Positions 51,620 to 59,899 of a stretch of DNA of 64,000 nt are shown here, in pieces. The notes below the pieces were generated by a model. That model was not told the DNA's origin, searched no databases, and saw only the letters and a list, made by a program, of their open reading frames with translations. Position numbers and translations under genes: made by a program. Location: NCBI RefSeq assembly GCF_900113835.1, contig NZ_FOQV01000003.1, positions 310,001 through 374,000 on the forward strand, in the 5' to 3' direction. The number at the start of each line of letters is the position of its first letter. Position 1 is the first letter of the stretch. The DNA comes from Allobosea sp. OK403. Lineage in GTDB: Bacteria; Pseudomonadota; Alphaproteobacteria; Rhizobiales; Beijerinckiaceae.

Positions 51620-52555
51620 ATGGATCTGGATTGGCTGAAGGATTTCCTGGCGCTGGCCGAGCAGAAGAGTTTTTCGCGCGCAGCCGAGGTTCGAAACGTC
51701 ACGCAGCCGGCCTTCAGCCGGCGCATCCGCGCGCTCGAGGACTGGATCGGCGTGCCGCTGTTCCTGCGTGGCGCCCAGGGCGCGACGCTGACCCCGGCCG
51801 GCGCCTATTTCCAACCCCTCGCCCAGGACCTGCTGCGCAACCTGCAGCATCTGCAGCGCGAGACCAGGGCCGTCGGCGAGCGCGAGAAGGGAGCGCTGTC
51901 GATCGCGGCGACGCATGCGCTCTCCTTCACCTTCTTCCCGGGCTGGATACGCCGGCACATGCGGTTCGAGGCGCTCGGCACGCTCAACCTGATCTCGGAC
52001 AGCCTGGAGGCTTGCGAGCAGATCATGCTGGGTGGCGAGGTGCATTTCCTGCTCTGTCACCATCATGCGCAGGCACCGACGCGTTTCGAAGCCGAGCGCT
52101 TCCCGAGCATCCAGGTCGGAGACGACGTGCTGGTGCCGCTCTGCGCGCCCGATGCCGAGGGTCGGCCCCTCTGGCCGCTCCCGGGAACAAGCGAGCGACC
52201 GGCGCGGCTCCTCGCCTATAGCCAGGCCTCCGGGCTCGGCCGCATCCTCTCGGCCCAGATGGCGTTGGCGCAAGACGCGGCGCTCGCGCAGAACACCGCG
52301 CTGGCGCGCGACGCTGCCGGCATGGCAACCGTCTTCACCTCGCATCTGGCGGCGACTTTGCTGACCATGGCGCGGGACGGGCACGGCATCGCCTGGCTGC
52401 CGCTCACCCTGGCGGAAGAGGACCTCGCCCGCGCCCGCCTGGTCCGGGCCGGGCCGGAGCGTTTCGACATCCCCATCGAGATCAGGCTCTTCCGCAGCCC
52501 CGACTGCCGCAACGACGCCGCCGACGAATTATGGGCGAGCCTGCAGGCGGAGTGA
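51620..52555 (+). CDS. LysR-family transcriptional regulator
   Basis: The gene encodes 311 aa. The N-terminal winged helix is clear (DLDWLKDFLALAEQKSFSRA, AAEVRNVTQPAFSRRIRALE), followed by the linker helix and a periplasmic-binding-like effector domain of about 200 residues. LysR proteins usually control a divergent neighbour and themselves. The adjacent tarD makes tartrate or a related hydroxy acid the likely effector, by inference. The HTH carries FSRRIRALEDW rather than the commoner VSRQI/LSRAI motif, as in a subgroup of LysR proteins. Confidence 0.9.
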   Translation: MDLDWLKDFLALAEQKSFSRAAEVRNVTQPAFSRRIRALEDWIGVPLFLRGAQGATLTPAGAYFQPLAQDLLRNLQHLQRETRAVGEREKGALSIAATHALSFTFFPGWIRRHMRFEALGTLNLISDSLEACEQIMLGGEVHFLLCHHHAQAPTRFEAERFPSIQVGDDVLVPLCAPDAEGRPLWPLPGTSERPARLLAYSQASGLGRILSAQMALAQDAALAQNTALARDAAGMATVFTSHLAATLLTMARDGHGIAWLPLTLAEEDLARARLVRAGPERFDIPIEIRLFRSPDCRNDAADELWASLQAE

Positions 52556-52602
52556 GCGGGGTCCGGCTCGTGGTCGGCCGTGCCACGCATGAGGAGGAAA
52601 GG

Positions 52603-52845
52603 CGCGGGGAACCCCTCTCCTGTAAGGAGAGGGGCAGGGGTGAGGTGCAGGCCCCTGGACCAGTGACGTGAGGACCTTGCCGTCATTGCGAGCGTAGCGA
52701 AGCAATCCAGGGAACGTAGAGCGAGCCCTCCTGGATTGCTTCGCTTACGCTCGCAAAGACGATGGAGCAGCGGTGAGGTCACGGCCAAAACGTCAAACGG
52801 CCGACACCTCACCCTGCCCTCTCCTTACAGGAGAGGGTTCCCCGT
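52603..52845. repeat. Dispersed repeat (GGAACCCCTCTCC family) with a second repeat nested inside
   Basis: The outer arms are GGGGAACCCCTCTCCTGTAA and CTTACAGGAGAGGGTTCCCC. The same element, without the insert, is at 55227-55390. Here an extra segment, 52682-52760 (GTCATTGCGAG...GAAGCAATCCA...GGATTGCTTCGC), sits in its middle. The stretch 52556-52881 has no gene. Confidence 0.85.
52682..52760. repeat. GTCATTGCGAG-family element inserted in another repeat
   Basis: It begins GTCATTGCGAGCG and has the arms GAAGCAATCC and GGATTGCTTC. The far end reads CGCAAAGAC instead of CGCAATGAC, a decayed base. It is younger than the surrounding element, since that element is whole at 55227. Confidence 0.8.
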
Positions 52846-52881
52846 GCTTGTCTCGGTAAGGGAAGAAGCGTCGCGCTACCC

Positions 52882-53961
52882 TCAAGCAGCCTGCCTCGGC
52901 TCGGGACCGATATAGGTCGATTTCGGGCGGATGAGCCGTCCTCCTGCGAGCTGCTCCTGCGCATGGGCGATCCAGCCGATGACGCGGCCCATCGCGAAGA
53001 CGCAGGTGAAACTCTCCGGCGGGAAGGCCAGGGCTTCCAGCAGGAGCGCCGTGTAGAATTCGACATTGGTCTGCAGCGAGCGGGCGGGCTTGCGCTCGCG
53101 CAGGATCGCGAGAGCCGCGGCCTCGACCGCCTCGGCATAGGCGAGGCGGCCGGAATTCGGATCGAGCCTGCGGATCGCGCGCTTCAGCGCATCGGCACGG
53201 GGATCGCGCACGCGGTAGATGCGATGGCCGAAGCCCATCAACCGGTCGCCTCGCTGCAGCGCCGCCTCCAACCAGGCCCGGGCGTTGGCGGCCTCGCCGA
53301 TCTCGTCGAGCATCTCGATGACCGGCCCCGGCGCGCCGCCATGCAGCGGCCCCTTCAGGGCGCTCACTCCCGCCAGGACCGCGGAGGTCAAACCGGCACG
53401 CGTCGAGGCGACGACGCGCGCCGCGAAGGTCGAAGCGTTGAGGCCATGATCGCAGACCGTCACGAGATAGCTATCGAGCGCTGCGGCCTGCGCCGGATCG
53501 GCGGCCTCGCCGCGCATCATCCGCAGGATATCGGCGGCATGGGGCAGCGCCGGATCGGGCGCGACCGGCGCCAGATGGCGCTGCATACGGAGAACGGCGG
53601 GCGTGAAGACCGCCGGCGCCGCCATCAATCGCAGCGCAGTCGCGACATCGTCGCCATCCGCCAGCCGCGCCGTCAGCGCCCGCATCGCCTCGACCGGAGT
53701 TCGCTGCAGAAGCCCGGCATCGAGGCCCGCGACCTCGCGAAAGACCTCGAGCCTGCTCTGGCCGAGCGCCGCAGCAAAAGCCGCGCCGCGCGGCAGGTCG
53801 TCGAAGAAGCCGTCCAGCAGAAGCTCGGCGGCCTCGGCAAAGCTGGTGCGGCCGGCAAGGTCGTCGAGGAGATGGCCGCGAATGATCAGGCGGCCGGCAG
53901 CCCCATCGACATCCGACAGGATCGTCTCCGCAGCGACAACATCATCAAGTCCATCCGACAT
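52882..53961 (-). CDS. Citrate synthase family protein
   Basis: The gene encodes 359 aa. Citrate-synthase blocks are VCDHGLNASTFAARVVAST, LKGPLHGGAPGPVIEML (His of the active site), MGFGHRIYRVRDPRAD (second His) and LQTNVEFYTALLLEAL. At the usual catalytic Asp position (NVDFY) it has Glu. It condenses acetyl-CoA or propionyl-CoA with oxaloacetate, or a related pair; which one is unknown. The start is the ATG at 53961, with GGAGG five bases upstream. It is divergent from a second, HTH-bearing citrate synthase 82 bp away. It is probably not the housekeeping GltA, which is longer. Confidence 0.85.
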   Translation of the reverse strand: MSDGLDDVVAAETILSDVDGAAGRLIIRGHLLDDLAGRTSFAEAAELLLDGFFDDLPRGAAFAAALGQSRLEVFREVAGLDAGLLQRTPVEAMRALTARLADGDDVATALRLMAAPAVFTPAVLRMQRHLAPVAPDPALPHAADILRMMRGEAADPAQAAALDSYLVTVCDHGLNASTFAARVVASTRAGLTSAVLAGVSALKGPLHGGAPGPVIEMLDEIGEAANARAWLEAALQRGDRLMGFGHRIYRVRDPRADALKRAIRRLDPNSGRLAYAEAVEAAALAILRERKPARSLQTNVEFYTALLLEALAFPPESFTCVFAMGRVIGWIAHAQEQLAGGRLIRPKSTYIGPEPRQAA

Positions 53962-54043
53962 CGGATCCTCCATCAACAAGGCCTTGAGGATCGCGCTGCG
54001 ATGCAACATAATCAATCTTGAACAATATAATCAACATATCGAG
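53962..54043. promoter_or_regulatory. AT-rich divergent promoter of the two citrate synthase genes
   Basis: These 82 bp are much AT-richer than their surroundings, with AATCAA direct repeats (AATCAATCTTG, AATCAACATATC) and TTGAACAATAT between them. The two genes face away from each other. The repeated AATCAA pattern is a candidate binding site for the HTH domain of the right-hand protein; that is inference. Confidence 0.5.
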
Positions 54044-55198
54044 ATGCATGGTATCGCGATGAATGACTGGCTGACAGCGCAGGAGGTGATGACCCGTTTG
54101 CGGCTCAAGCCGCAGACGCTCTACGCCTATGTCAGCCGCGGGCGCATCGAAGCGAAGGAAGACCCCGACGAGCCGCGACGCAGCCTCTATCGGGCGGCCG
54201 ATGTCTCCCGGCTGGAGCATCGCAAGGCGCGCGGGCGGCGCAATGCGGCGATCGCAGAGGATACGATCGCCTGGGGCGAGCCCGTCCTTGCCTCGAGCAT
54301 CACGACGATCGCCCATGGCCGCCTCTGGTATCGCGGGCAGGACGCCGAGGTCCTGGCGCAAACGGCGCGGCTCGAGGACATCGCGCGCCTGCTCTGGGCC
54401 TGCGGCGATGCGCGCTTCCCGACGCAATGCAACGCGATCGCGCCCGGCAGCGGCAATCAGCGCATGTTCGCCGCGATCGCAGCCCGTGCCGCCACCGATC
54501 CGGTCATTGGCGGCCGGACCTTGAAATCGCTCTATTTCGAGGCGGCAGCCGTCCTCGATGCGCTCGTCGACGCCGTCGCCGGCGGCTCGGGCAACGGCCC
54601 GATCCATGAGCGCCTCGCGACAGCCTGGGCCTGCGACGCGACCGGCGCCGATCTCATCCGCCGCAGCCTCGTCCTGCTCGCCGACCACGAATTGAACGCC
54701 TCGACCTTCGCCGTCCGCGTCACCGCCTCGACCCACGCCTCGCTCGCCGCCTGCGCTTTGGCTGGTCTGTCGGCGCTGTCTGGCCCCTTGCATGGCGGCA
54801 TGGCGCCGCGCGTGCGCGCTTTGCTCGAGGAATGCCGGCGCGACGGCATCGAGCCCGCGATCCGCGCACGCCTGACCCTCGGCGTGCCGATCCCGGGCTT
54901 CGGACATCCGATCTATCCGGAGGGCGACCCGCGAGCGCGGGCGCTGATGGCGGCCTTCGCCCTGCCGGCTCATTACGAGGAGGTCCGCCTCGCCATCGAG
55001 GCGATCACCGGCGCGCTGCCGAATATCGATTTCGCGCTCACGGCCCTGGCCTCCGTGCTGGCGCTTCCCGAGGACGCGCCGTTCCAGATCTTCGCGACGG
55101 CGCGCTGCACCGGCTGGATCGCCCATGCGCTCGAACAGTTCCAGACCGGACGCCTGATCCGCCCCCGCGCCCGCTATATCGGCCCGGAACCGGGATGA
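54044..55198 (+). CDS. Citrate synthase-like protein with N-terminal HTH domain
   Basis: The gene encodes 384 aa (379 if the second ATG at 54059 is used). Residues about 5-60 form an excisionase/MerR-like helix-turn-helix (WLTAQEVMTRLRLKPQTLYA, YVSRGRIEAKED, SLYRAADVSRLEHRK). The rest is a citrate synthase fold: DHELNASTFAVRVTAST, LSGPLHGGMAPRVRALL, IPGFGHPIYPEGDPRA and LPNIDFALTAL. The catalytic Asp is kept, but the arginine in GFGHR is replaced by Pro in GFGHP. It may be an enzyme, a metabolite-sensing regulator, or both. Ribosome binding sites of both ATGs are weak. Confidence 0.82.
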   Translation: MHGIAMNDWLTAQEVMTRLRLKPQTLYAYVSRGRIEAKEDPDEPRRSLYRAADVSRLEHRKARGRRNAAIAEDTIAWGEPVLASSITTIAHGRLWYRGQDAEVLAQTARLEDIARLLWACGDARFPTQCNAIAPGSGNQRMFAAIAARAATDPVIGGRTLKSLYFEAAAVLDALVDAVAGGSGNGPIHERLATAWACDATGADLIRRSLVLLADHELNASTFAVRVTASTHASLAACALAGLSALSGPLHGGMAPRVRALLEECRRDGIEPAIRARLTLGVPIPGFGHPIYPEGDPRARALMAAFALPAHYEEVRLAIEAITGALPNIDFALTALASVLALPEDAPFQIFATARCTGWIAHALEQFQTGRLIRPRARYIGPEPG

Positions 55199-55226
55199 GG
55201 GGGGGTTCTTCCCTTCTCCCAGGAGG

Positions 55227-55390
55227 CGCGGGGAACCCCTCTCCTGTAAGGAGAGGGGCAGGGGTGAGGTGTAGGCCCCTGGACCAGTTGAGCGCCGAAT
55301 TCACAGTGTGGCAGCGGTGAGGTCGCGGCCAAAGCGTCAAACGGCCGACCCCTCACCCTACCCTCTCCCTATGGGAGAGGGTTCCCCGCG
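55227..55390. repeat. Dispersed repeat (GGAACCCCTCTCC family), uninterrupted copy
   Basis: It begins CGGGGAACCCCTCTCC and ends GGAGAGGGTTCCCCGCG, with the inner GAGGGGCAGGGGTGAGGTG and CCTCACCCTACCCTCTCC pair. It lacks the insert seen at 52682 and so shows what the undisturbed element looks like. It follows the HTH-citrate synthase gene. Confidence 0.85.
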
Positions 55391-55440
55391 CTTTGCTGGT
55401 TTTTAAGTAGCTTCTCCCCCGAGGGGAGAAGGGAAGAACC

Positions 55441-55866
55441 TCAGCGCCGCCGCTGCGCCAGCTGCGCGTATTGGCGCCTTGCGCGCTTGTGGCCGTACCA
55501 GGAGGCCTCGCGATCACCGACATCAACATGCACGAGTCCGCCCGGATAGGAGCCCACACCGCCGGTACTCTCCAGCGCCTTGGCGGCCGCGACTGCGGCC
55601 CGCGTCGAGGTGGCGAGCGGCCTGAAATCCACAGCCTTGCCGCTGTAGTGCTGGGAGTGGCGGGCATGGCGACCGCCACAGGTCGAGGTGATCTGGATCG
55701 GGCCGATCTTGGCCACGAGTTCGCTGATCATCGCCAGCGTTTCGGGCTTCAGGCAACCAAGCCCTTTGACCTGCGGCTGGAAGGAAATTTTCTCGATGGG
55801 AAGGTTGGCCCAGGCGGCCACAGGTACGCAAGCTGTGAGAGACACAGCCAAGATCAAACGACGCAT
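55441..55866 (-). CDS. Secreted M15-type peptidase-like protein (YcbK/DUF882 relative)
   Basis: The gene encodes 141 aa. A signal peptide (1-20, ending AWA-N) is followed by a small domain with the M15 metal pattern: HARHSQHYSGKAVDFRP (His and Asp ligands) and GGLVHVDVG (last His with HVD). Such proteins cut peptidoglycan side chains or cross-links in the periplasm. The domain is near the minimal size for the family. The gene stands alone. Confidence 0.8.
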   Translation of the reverse strand: MRRLILAVSLTACVPVAAWANLPIEKISFQPQVKGLGCLKPETLAMISELVAKIGPIQITSTCGGRHARHSQHYSGKAVDFRPLATSTRAAVAAAKALESTGGVGSYPGGLVHVDVGDREASWYGHKRARRQYAQLAQRRR

Positions 55867-56259
55867 AATCTACCAGGTACGATTGGGGATGATGGGAAGG
55901 CTCAAGCCACCAAATTCTGGTCTGGCAGAGCATGTGATTGCGGACCTATTCTGTCGATAAGGCCAAATCATGGCTGCGCCGCCCGATCTTATCTTAACAG
56001 ATCGCTCCAGCGGCCTTCCGACAGATTGCGCCTCGCTCGGAAATAGTCATGACGCCGCTAAGGGCAGCGGGATTTCGACTTCAGAATCCGGGCGGCGGGA
56101 CTACGGCAGGAGCTGACATCCGGCTCGCGCATTCACCATGCCGCCACCTCCGCCCCCTCATGCCGCAAACGGCTTGGACGGGGCAGGCGAGCCGCGCTAG
56201 CTTGCACGCTTGGGCCACCCGTTTCCTGCGATGGGCCCCGCAACCCTTTCGAGGATATG
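55867..56259. other. Intergenic region between the M15-like gene and the M20 gene
   Basis: This 390-bp stretch contains no gene that could be supported. Short open frames appear on both strands but lack ribosome binding sites. It must hold promoters for the two divergent genes. TTATCTTAACAG near 55988 is the only AT-rich patch. No family repeat was found in it. Confidence 0.4.
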
Positions 56260-57435
56260 ATGCCGAAATCCGAACTCATCGCCGCGCTCACCCCCGAGAT
56301 CAGTGCGATCCGTCGCGATTTCCACCGTCATCCCGAGCTGCAATACGACGTCCACCGCACCGCCGGCATCGTTGCCGAGAAGCTCAAGGCCTGGGGCGCC
56401 GACGAGGTCGTGACCGGCGTCGGCCAGACCGGCGTCGTCGGCGTAATCAAGGGCAAGGGCCAGAACTCGGGCAAGGTCATCGCGATGCGCGCCGACATGG
56501 ACGCGCTGCCGATCCATGAGGAGACCAATCTCGAGCACCGCTCGACCGTGCCGGGCAAGATGCATGCCTGCGGCCATGACGGGCACACCGCCATGCTGCT
56601 CGGCGCCGCGAAATACCTCGCCGCCACCCGCGATTTCGACGGTACCGCCGTGCTGATCTTCCAGCCGGCCGAAGAGGGCGGCGCCGGCGCCAAGGCGATG
56701 ATCGACGACGGCATGATGGACCGCTTCGGCATCCAGGAAGTCTACGGCATGCACAACAAGCCAGGGCTGGCGATCGGACAGTTCGAGATCCGCAAGGGGC
56801 CGACCATGGCCGCTGCCGACCGCATCCACATCAAGATCGAGGGCAAGGGCGGACACGCTGCAGCGCCGCACCGCGTCAACGACCCGATCGTCGCCGCCTG
56901 CCAGCTGGTGACCGCGCTGCAGACGATCTCCTCGCGCAATGCCGACCCGCTCGACTCCGTCGTCGTCTCGGTGACGGCGGTGAATGCCGGCGAGGCCTTC
57001 AACGTCATCCCGCAGAATGTCGAGATCAAAGGATCGATCCGGACACTGACGCGCGAGATGCGCGAGCTGGCGCAGAAGCGCGTCACCGAGATCACCGACG
57101 GGCTGATGAAGGCCTTCGGCATGAAGTACGACCTCGAATACCATCTCGGCTATCCCGTCACCGTCAACCATGCCGGCCAGACCGATTTCGTCACCAGCGT
57201 GACCAAGAACGTCTTCGGCAAGGATGCGATCGATACCGAGGTGCCGCCGACGATGGGCTCGGAGGATTTCTCCTACATGCTGGAGGAGCGCCCGGGCGCC
57301 TTCATCAATATCGGCAATGGTGATTCCGCCGGGCTGCATCACCCCGCCTATGAGTTCAACGACACGGCGATCCCGGTCGGCGTCACCTATTGGGCGAGCC
57401 TGATCGAAATCTCCATGCCGCAACGGGCCGCCTGA
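56260..57435 (+). CDS. M20 family amidohydrolase (hippurate/N-acyl-amino acid hydrolase-like)
   Basis: This is a 391-aa M20D peptidase. Metal and catalytic residues are in DFHRHPEL, MRADMDALPIHEET, GKMHACGHDGHTAMLLGAA (the Cys and His pair), FQPAEEGGAGAKAM (catalytic Glu pair) and the late MGSEDFSYML. It hydrolyses N-acylated amino acids such as hippurate or N-acetyl amino acids in the cytoplasm. GAGGA lies five bases before the ATG at 56260, which decides it over the ATG at 56257. It is the first gene of a three-gene unit with an FAD oxidoreductase and a PurO-like enzyme, 7 bp upstream of the former. Confidence 0.9.
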   Translation: MPKSELIAALTPEISAIRRDFHRHPELQYDVHRTAGIVAEKLKAWGADEVVTGVGQTGVVGVIKGKGQNSGKVIAMRADMDALPIHEETNLEHRSTVPGKMHACGHDGHTAMLLGAAKYLAATRDFDGTAVLIFQPAEEGGAGAKAMIDDGMMDRFGIQEVYGMHNKPGLAIGQFEIRKGPTMAAADRIHIKIEGKGGHAAAPHRVNDPIVAACQLVTALQTISSRNADPLDSVVVSVTAVNAGEAFNVIPQNVEIKGSIRTLTREMRELAQKRVTEITDGLMKAFGMKYDLEYHLGYPVTVNHAGQTDFVTSVTKNVFGKDAIDTEVPPTMGSEDFSYMLEERPGAFINIGNGDSAGLHHPAYEFNDTAIPVGVTYWASLIEISMPQRAA

Positions 57436-57442
57436 GCCTGCG

Positions 57443-58549
57443 ATGAGCGACATCGATTGCCTGGTGATCGGGGCCGGCGTCGTCGGCCTCGCCACCGCGC
57501 GGGCGCTTGCGCTCGCCGGCCGCGAGGTCGTGATCGCGGAGGCGACTGAGGGCATCGGCACCCAGACCTCGGCGCGCAACAGCGAGGTCATCCATGCCGG
57601 CATCTATTATCCGCCGGGCTCGCTGAAGGCCAAGGTCTGCGTCGAGGGCCGCAAGCGCCTCTACGCCTATCTCGCGGAGCGGGGCCTGCCGCATAAGGCC
57701 TGCGGCAAGCTGATCGTCGCGACCTCGGCCAGCCAGCGCCCGGCGCTGGAGACGATCCTGGCGCGGGCCAAGGCCTCGGGCGTCGAGACCGTGCGCTGGG
57801 TCGATGCGAGCGAGGCCAGGGCGCTGGAGCCGGAGGTCGCCTGCGAGATCGCCCTGCTCTCGCCCGAGACTGGCGTCGTCGACAGCCATGCCCTGATGCT
57901 GTCCTTGCTCGGCGAATGCGAGGCGGCCGGCGGTTCGCTGGCGCTCAACACGCCGATCCTGGGCTGGCGACGCGAGGCGGAAGGCTTCAGCGTCGATTTC
58001 GGCGGCGACGATCCCGCGACCTATACGGCCCGCACGATCGTCAATTCGGCCGGACACGGCGCGCCGCGCCTGCTTGGCAAGCTCGAAGGCTTCCCGGCAA
58101 GCCATGTGCCGGTCCAGCACTTCGCCAAGGGCAATTATTTCTCGCTTTTGGGAAAGCAGCCCTTCTCGCATCTGGTCTATCCGGTACCGGAGGCGGCGGG
58201 CCTCGGCATCCACGCCACGATCGACATGGCCGGACGGGTCAAGTTCGGGCCCGATGTCGAATGGGTCGCGGATGATCAGGACCTGGTGGTCGACCCGGCG
58301 CGCGCCGAAAAATTCTATGCCGCGATCCGGACCTATTGGCCGGGCCTGGCGGACGGTGCGCTCGTCGCCGACTATGCCGGCATCCGGCCCAAGCTGCATT
58401 CGGCAAGTGAACCGATGCCGGATTTCCGCATCGACGGGCCGCAGGTCCATGGCGTCGACAATCTGGTCAACCTGCTCGGCATCGAGAGCCCGGGGCTGAC
58501 GAGTTCGCTGGCCATCGCGGAGATGGTGGTGGAGAGGCTGGCGGCATGA
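57443..58549 (+). CDS. FAD-dependent oxidoreductase (L-2-hydroxyglutarate oxidase-like)
   Basis: This is a 368-aa DAO-family flavoprotein. The dinucleotide motif is CLVIGAGVVGLATARALA at the N-terminus. TSARNSEVIHAGIYYPPGS and LCVEGRKRLYAY-like blocks are the usual start of LhgO/L2HGDH proteins, followed by a C-terminal IESPGLTSSLAIAE. It oxidises a 2-hydroxy acid or amino acid using FAD. It is shorter than the roughly 420-aa LhgO of E. coli. Its stop overlaps the PurO start (ATGA). Confidence 0.88.
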   Translation: MSDIDCLVIGAGVVGLATARALALAGREVVIAEATEGIGTQTSARNSEVIHAGIYYPPGSLKAKVCVEGRKRLYAYLAERGLPHKACGKLIVATSASQRPALETILARAKASGVETVRWVDASEARALEPEVACEIALLSPETGVVDSHALMLSLLGECEAAGGSLALNTPILGWRREAEGFSVDFGGDDPATYTARTIVNSAGHGAPRLLGKLEGFPASHVPVQHFAKGNYFSLLGKQPFSHLVYPVPEAAGLGIHATIDMAGRVKFGPDVEWVADDQDLVVDPARAEKFYAAIRTYWPGLADGALVADYAGIRPKLHSASEPMPDFRIDGPQVHGVDNLVNLLGIESPGLTSSLAIAEMVVERLAA

Positions 58550-59199
58550 GCCGGGCCGCTTCCTCCTATGTCGGGCGGATCATCGGCGCCGGGCGGACGC
58601 CTGACGGAAACCTCACCGTCGCCTACCGCGTATCCAGCCGCTCCTTCCCGAATCGGCACGCGGAGCGCATCGGCGATACGGTTCGGATCGTGCTGCGCGC
58701 GGGCTCGGCGGATGCAGCGTCGGACAGCCCCTACATCGCCTATGAATGTCTGCTCTGGAACGAGCGCCATATCGTCGCGAGCAATGGCACGCAGACGAGG
58801 CCGATTTTCGAGCGTCTCAAGGCAGGCAACACCGTCAGGGATGCGCTCGTGGCCGTCCTCGCCGGCCTCGACAGAGAGTTCGACTCCCACGACACGCCAC
58901 GGATCTGCGCCGTTCTCGATCGAAGCAGCGACGTGGCCTATCTCGCCAGCGTGACCGCAGACGCCCTCTCCGTCATGCCGGTCGGCCTGCGCCCGGGGAC
59001 GATGGCCTATATCTCGACCTATGGAAGCCCGTTGCCGGCCTCAGACCAGACCGACCCCGCCTTCGCAGCAACGACGGCGTTACAGGCCTGCCGGCATGTG
59101 ATCGACGGCTCGGTCTTCTCGCGCTTCGACAACCCTGTCTGCTCAACTGCCTGTGTCGCCAGCAAAGCAGGCGTCGATATCGCCGTCCTCAACCCTTGA
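58546..59199 (+). CDS. purO: Archaeal-type IMP cyclohydrolase homologue (PurO, PF07826 family)
   Basis: The gene encodes 217 aa. The N-terminus YVGRIIGAGRTPDGNLTVAY and the box YRVSSRSFPNR match the diagnostic motifs of archaeal PurO. SPYIAYECLLWNE, VASNGTQTRPIFERLKAG, NTVRDALVAVLAGLDRE, DTPRICAVLD and AYISTYGSPL follow in the same order as in archaeal PurO. PurO closes the ring of FAICAR to give IMP in archaea; most bacteria use PurH instead. The start overlaps the oxidoreductase stop by 4 bp. With no other purine gene near, the true substrate may be a purine-like or N-acyl compound handled by the same operon. Confidence 0.85.
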   Translation: MSRAASSYVGRIIGAGRTPDGNLTVAYRVSSRSFPNRHAERIGDTVRIVLRAGSADAASDSPYIAYECLLWNERHIVASNGTQTRPIFERLKAGNTVRDALVAVLAGLDREFDSHDTPRICAVLDRSSDVAYLASVTADALSVMPVGLRPGTMAYISTYGSPLPASDQTDPAFAATTALQACRHVIDGSVFSRFDNPVCSTACVASKAGVDIAVLNP

Positions 59200-59214
59200 G
59201 CACTTAAGTCCGCG

Positions 59215-59859
59215 TCAGCCCCGCAACGCCTTGACGCGCTCGCGCGCCTCTTTCGCGAGCTGCGTCACCCGCGCCCAGTCACGGTTGGCGATCGCGTCCG
59301 CCGGCACGAGCCAGGAGCCGCCAACGCAGATGACCTGCTTCAGCGCCAGATAATCGGCGAGATTGTTCAGGCCGACACCGCCGGTCGGGCAGAATTTCAT
59401 CTGCGGGAACGGCCCCGACAGCGCCTTGAGCGCCGACGTGCCACCGGCCTGCTCGGCCGGGAAGAACTTGCAGGTCAATCGTCCAGCCGCAACCGCGCGC
59501 ATGCAATCGGAAGCCGTGGCGACGCCGGGCAGCCAGGGCAGACCAGCCGCGCGCATGGCGTCATCCACCGCCTCGCTGAAGCCGGGGCTGACCACGGCCT
59601 GGGCGCCAGCCTCCTTGACTTCGGTGACCTGGGCCGGCGTCACCACCGTGCCGGCGACGCTCAGGATTTCGGGCACCTCGCGCGCGATCGTCTCCAGCGC
59701 CGCCAGCGCGGCTGGGCGGCGCAAGGTGACCTCAATCACGTCGATGCCGCCCGCCAGCAGCGCGCGCGCCAAGGGCACGGCGAGATGCACGTCCTCAATC
59801 ACCACGACCGGCACGACGCCGCAGGCGGCGAGCCGCGCGATTTCGGGTTCATTCGACAT
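59215..59859 (-). CDS. eda: KDPG/KHG aldolase
   Basis: This is a 214-aa class I aldolase of the Entner-Doudoroff pathway. Catalytic Glu lies in IDVIEVTLRRP and the Schiff-base Lys in GRLTCKFFPAEQAGG. PGVATASDCMRA and the phosphate-binding PTGGVGLNNLADYL are also present. It splits 2-keto-3-deoxy-6-phosphogluconate to pyruvate and glyceraldehyde 3-phosphate. GGAG lies eight bases before the ATG at 59859. It follows pgl and zwf on the same strand, 40 bp after pgl. Confidence 0.94.
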   Translation of the reverse strand: MSNEPEIARLAACGVVPVVVIEDVHLAVPLARALLAGGIDVIEVTLRRPAALAALETIAREVPEILSVAGTVVTPAQVTEVKEAGAQAVVSPGFSEAVDDAMRAAGLPWLPGVATASDCMRAVAAGRLTCKFFPAEQAGGTSALKALSGPFPQMKFCPTGGVGLNNLADYLALKQVICVGGSWLVPADAIANRDWARVTQLAKEARERVKALRG

Positions 59860-59899
59860 GGGTGACACTCCGTGAAGCTCGGGCTCGCGTAGAAGCCCT

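Noticed and set aside
53603..54043. Longer N-terminus of the HTH-citrate synthase reading through the divergent gene
   Set aside because: The extra frame overlaps the 5' part of the divergent citrate synthase gene and its promoter. The HTH domain begins just after 54044.
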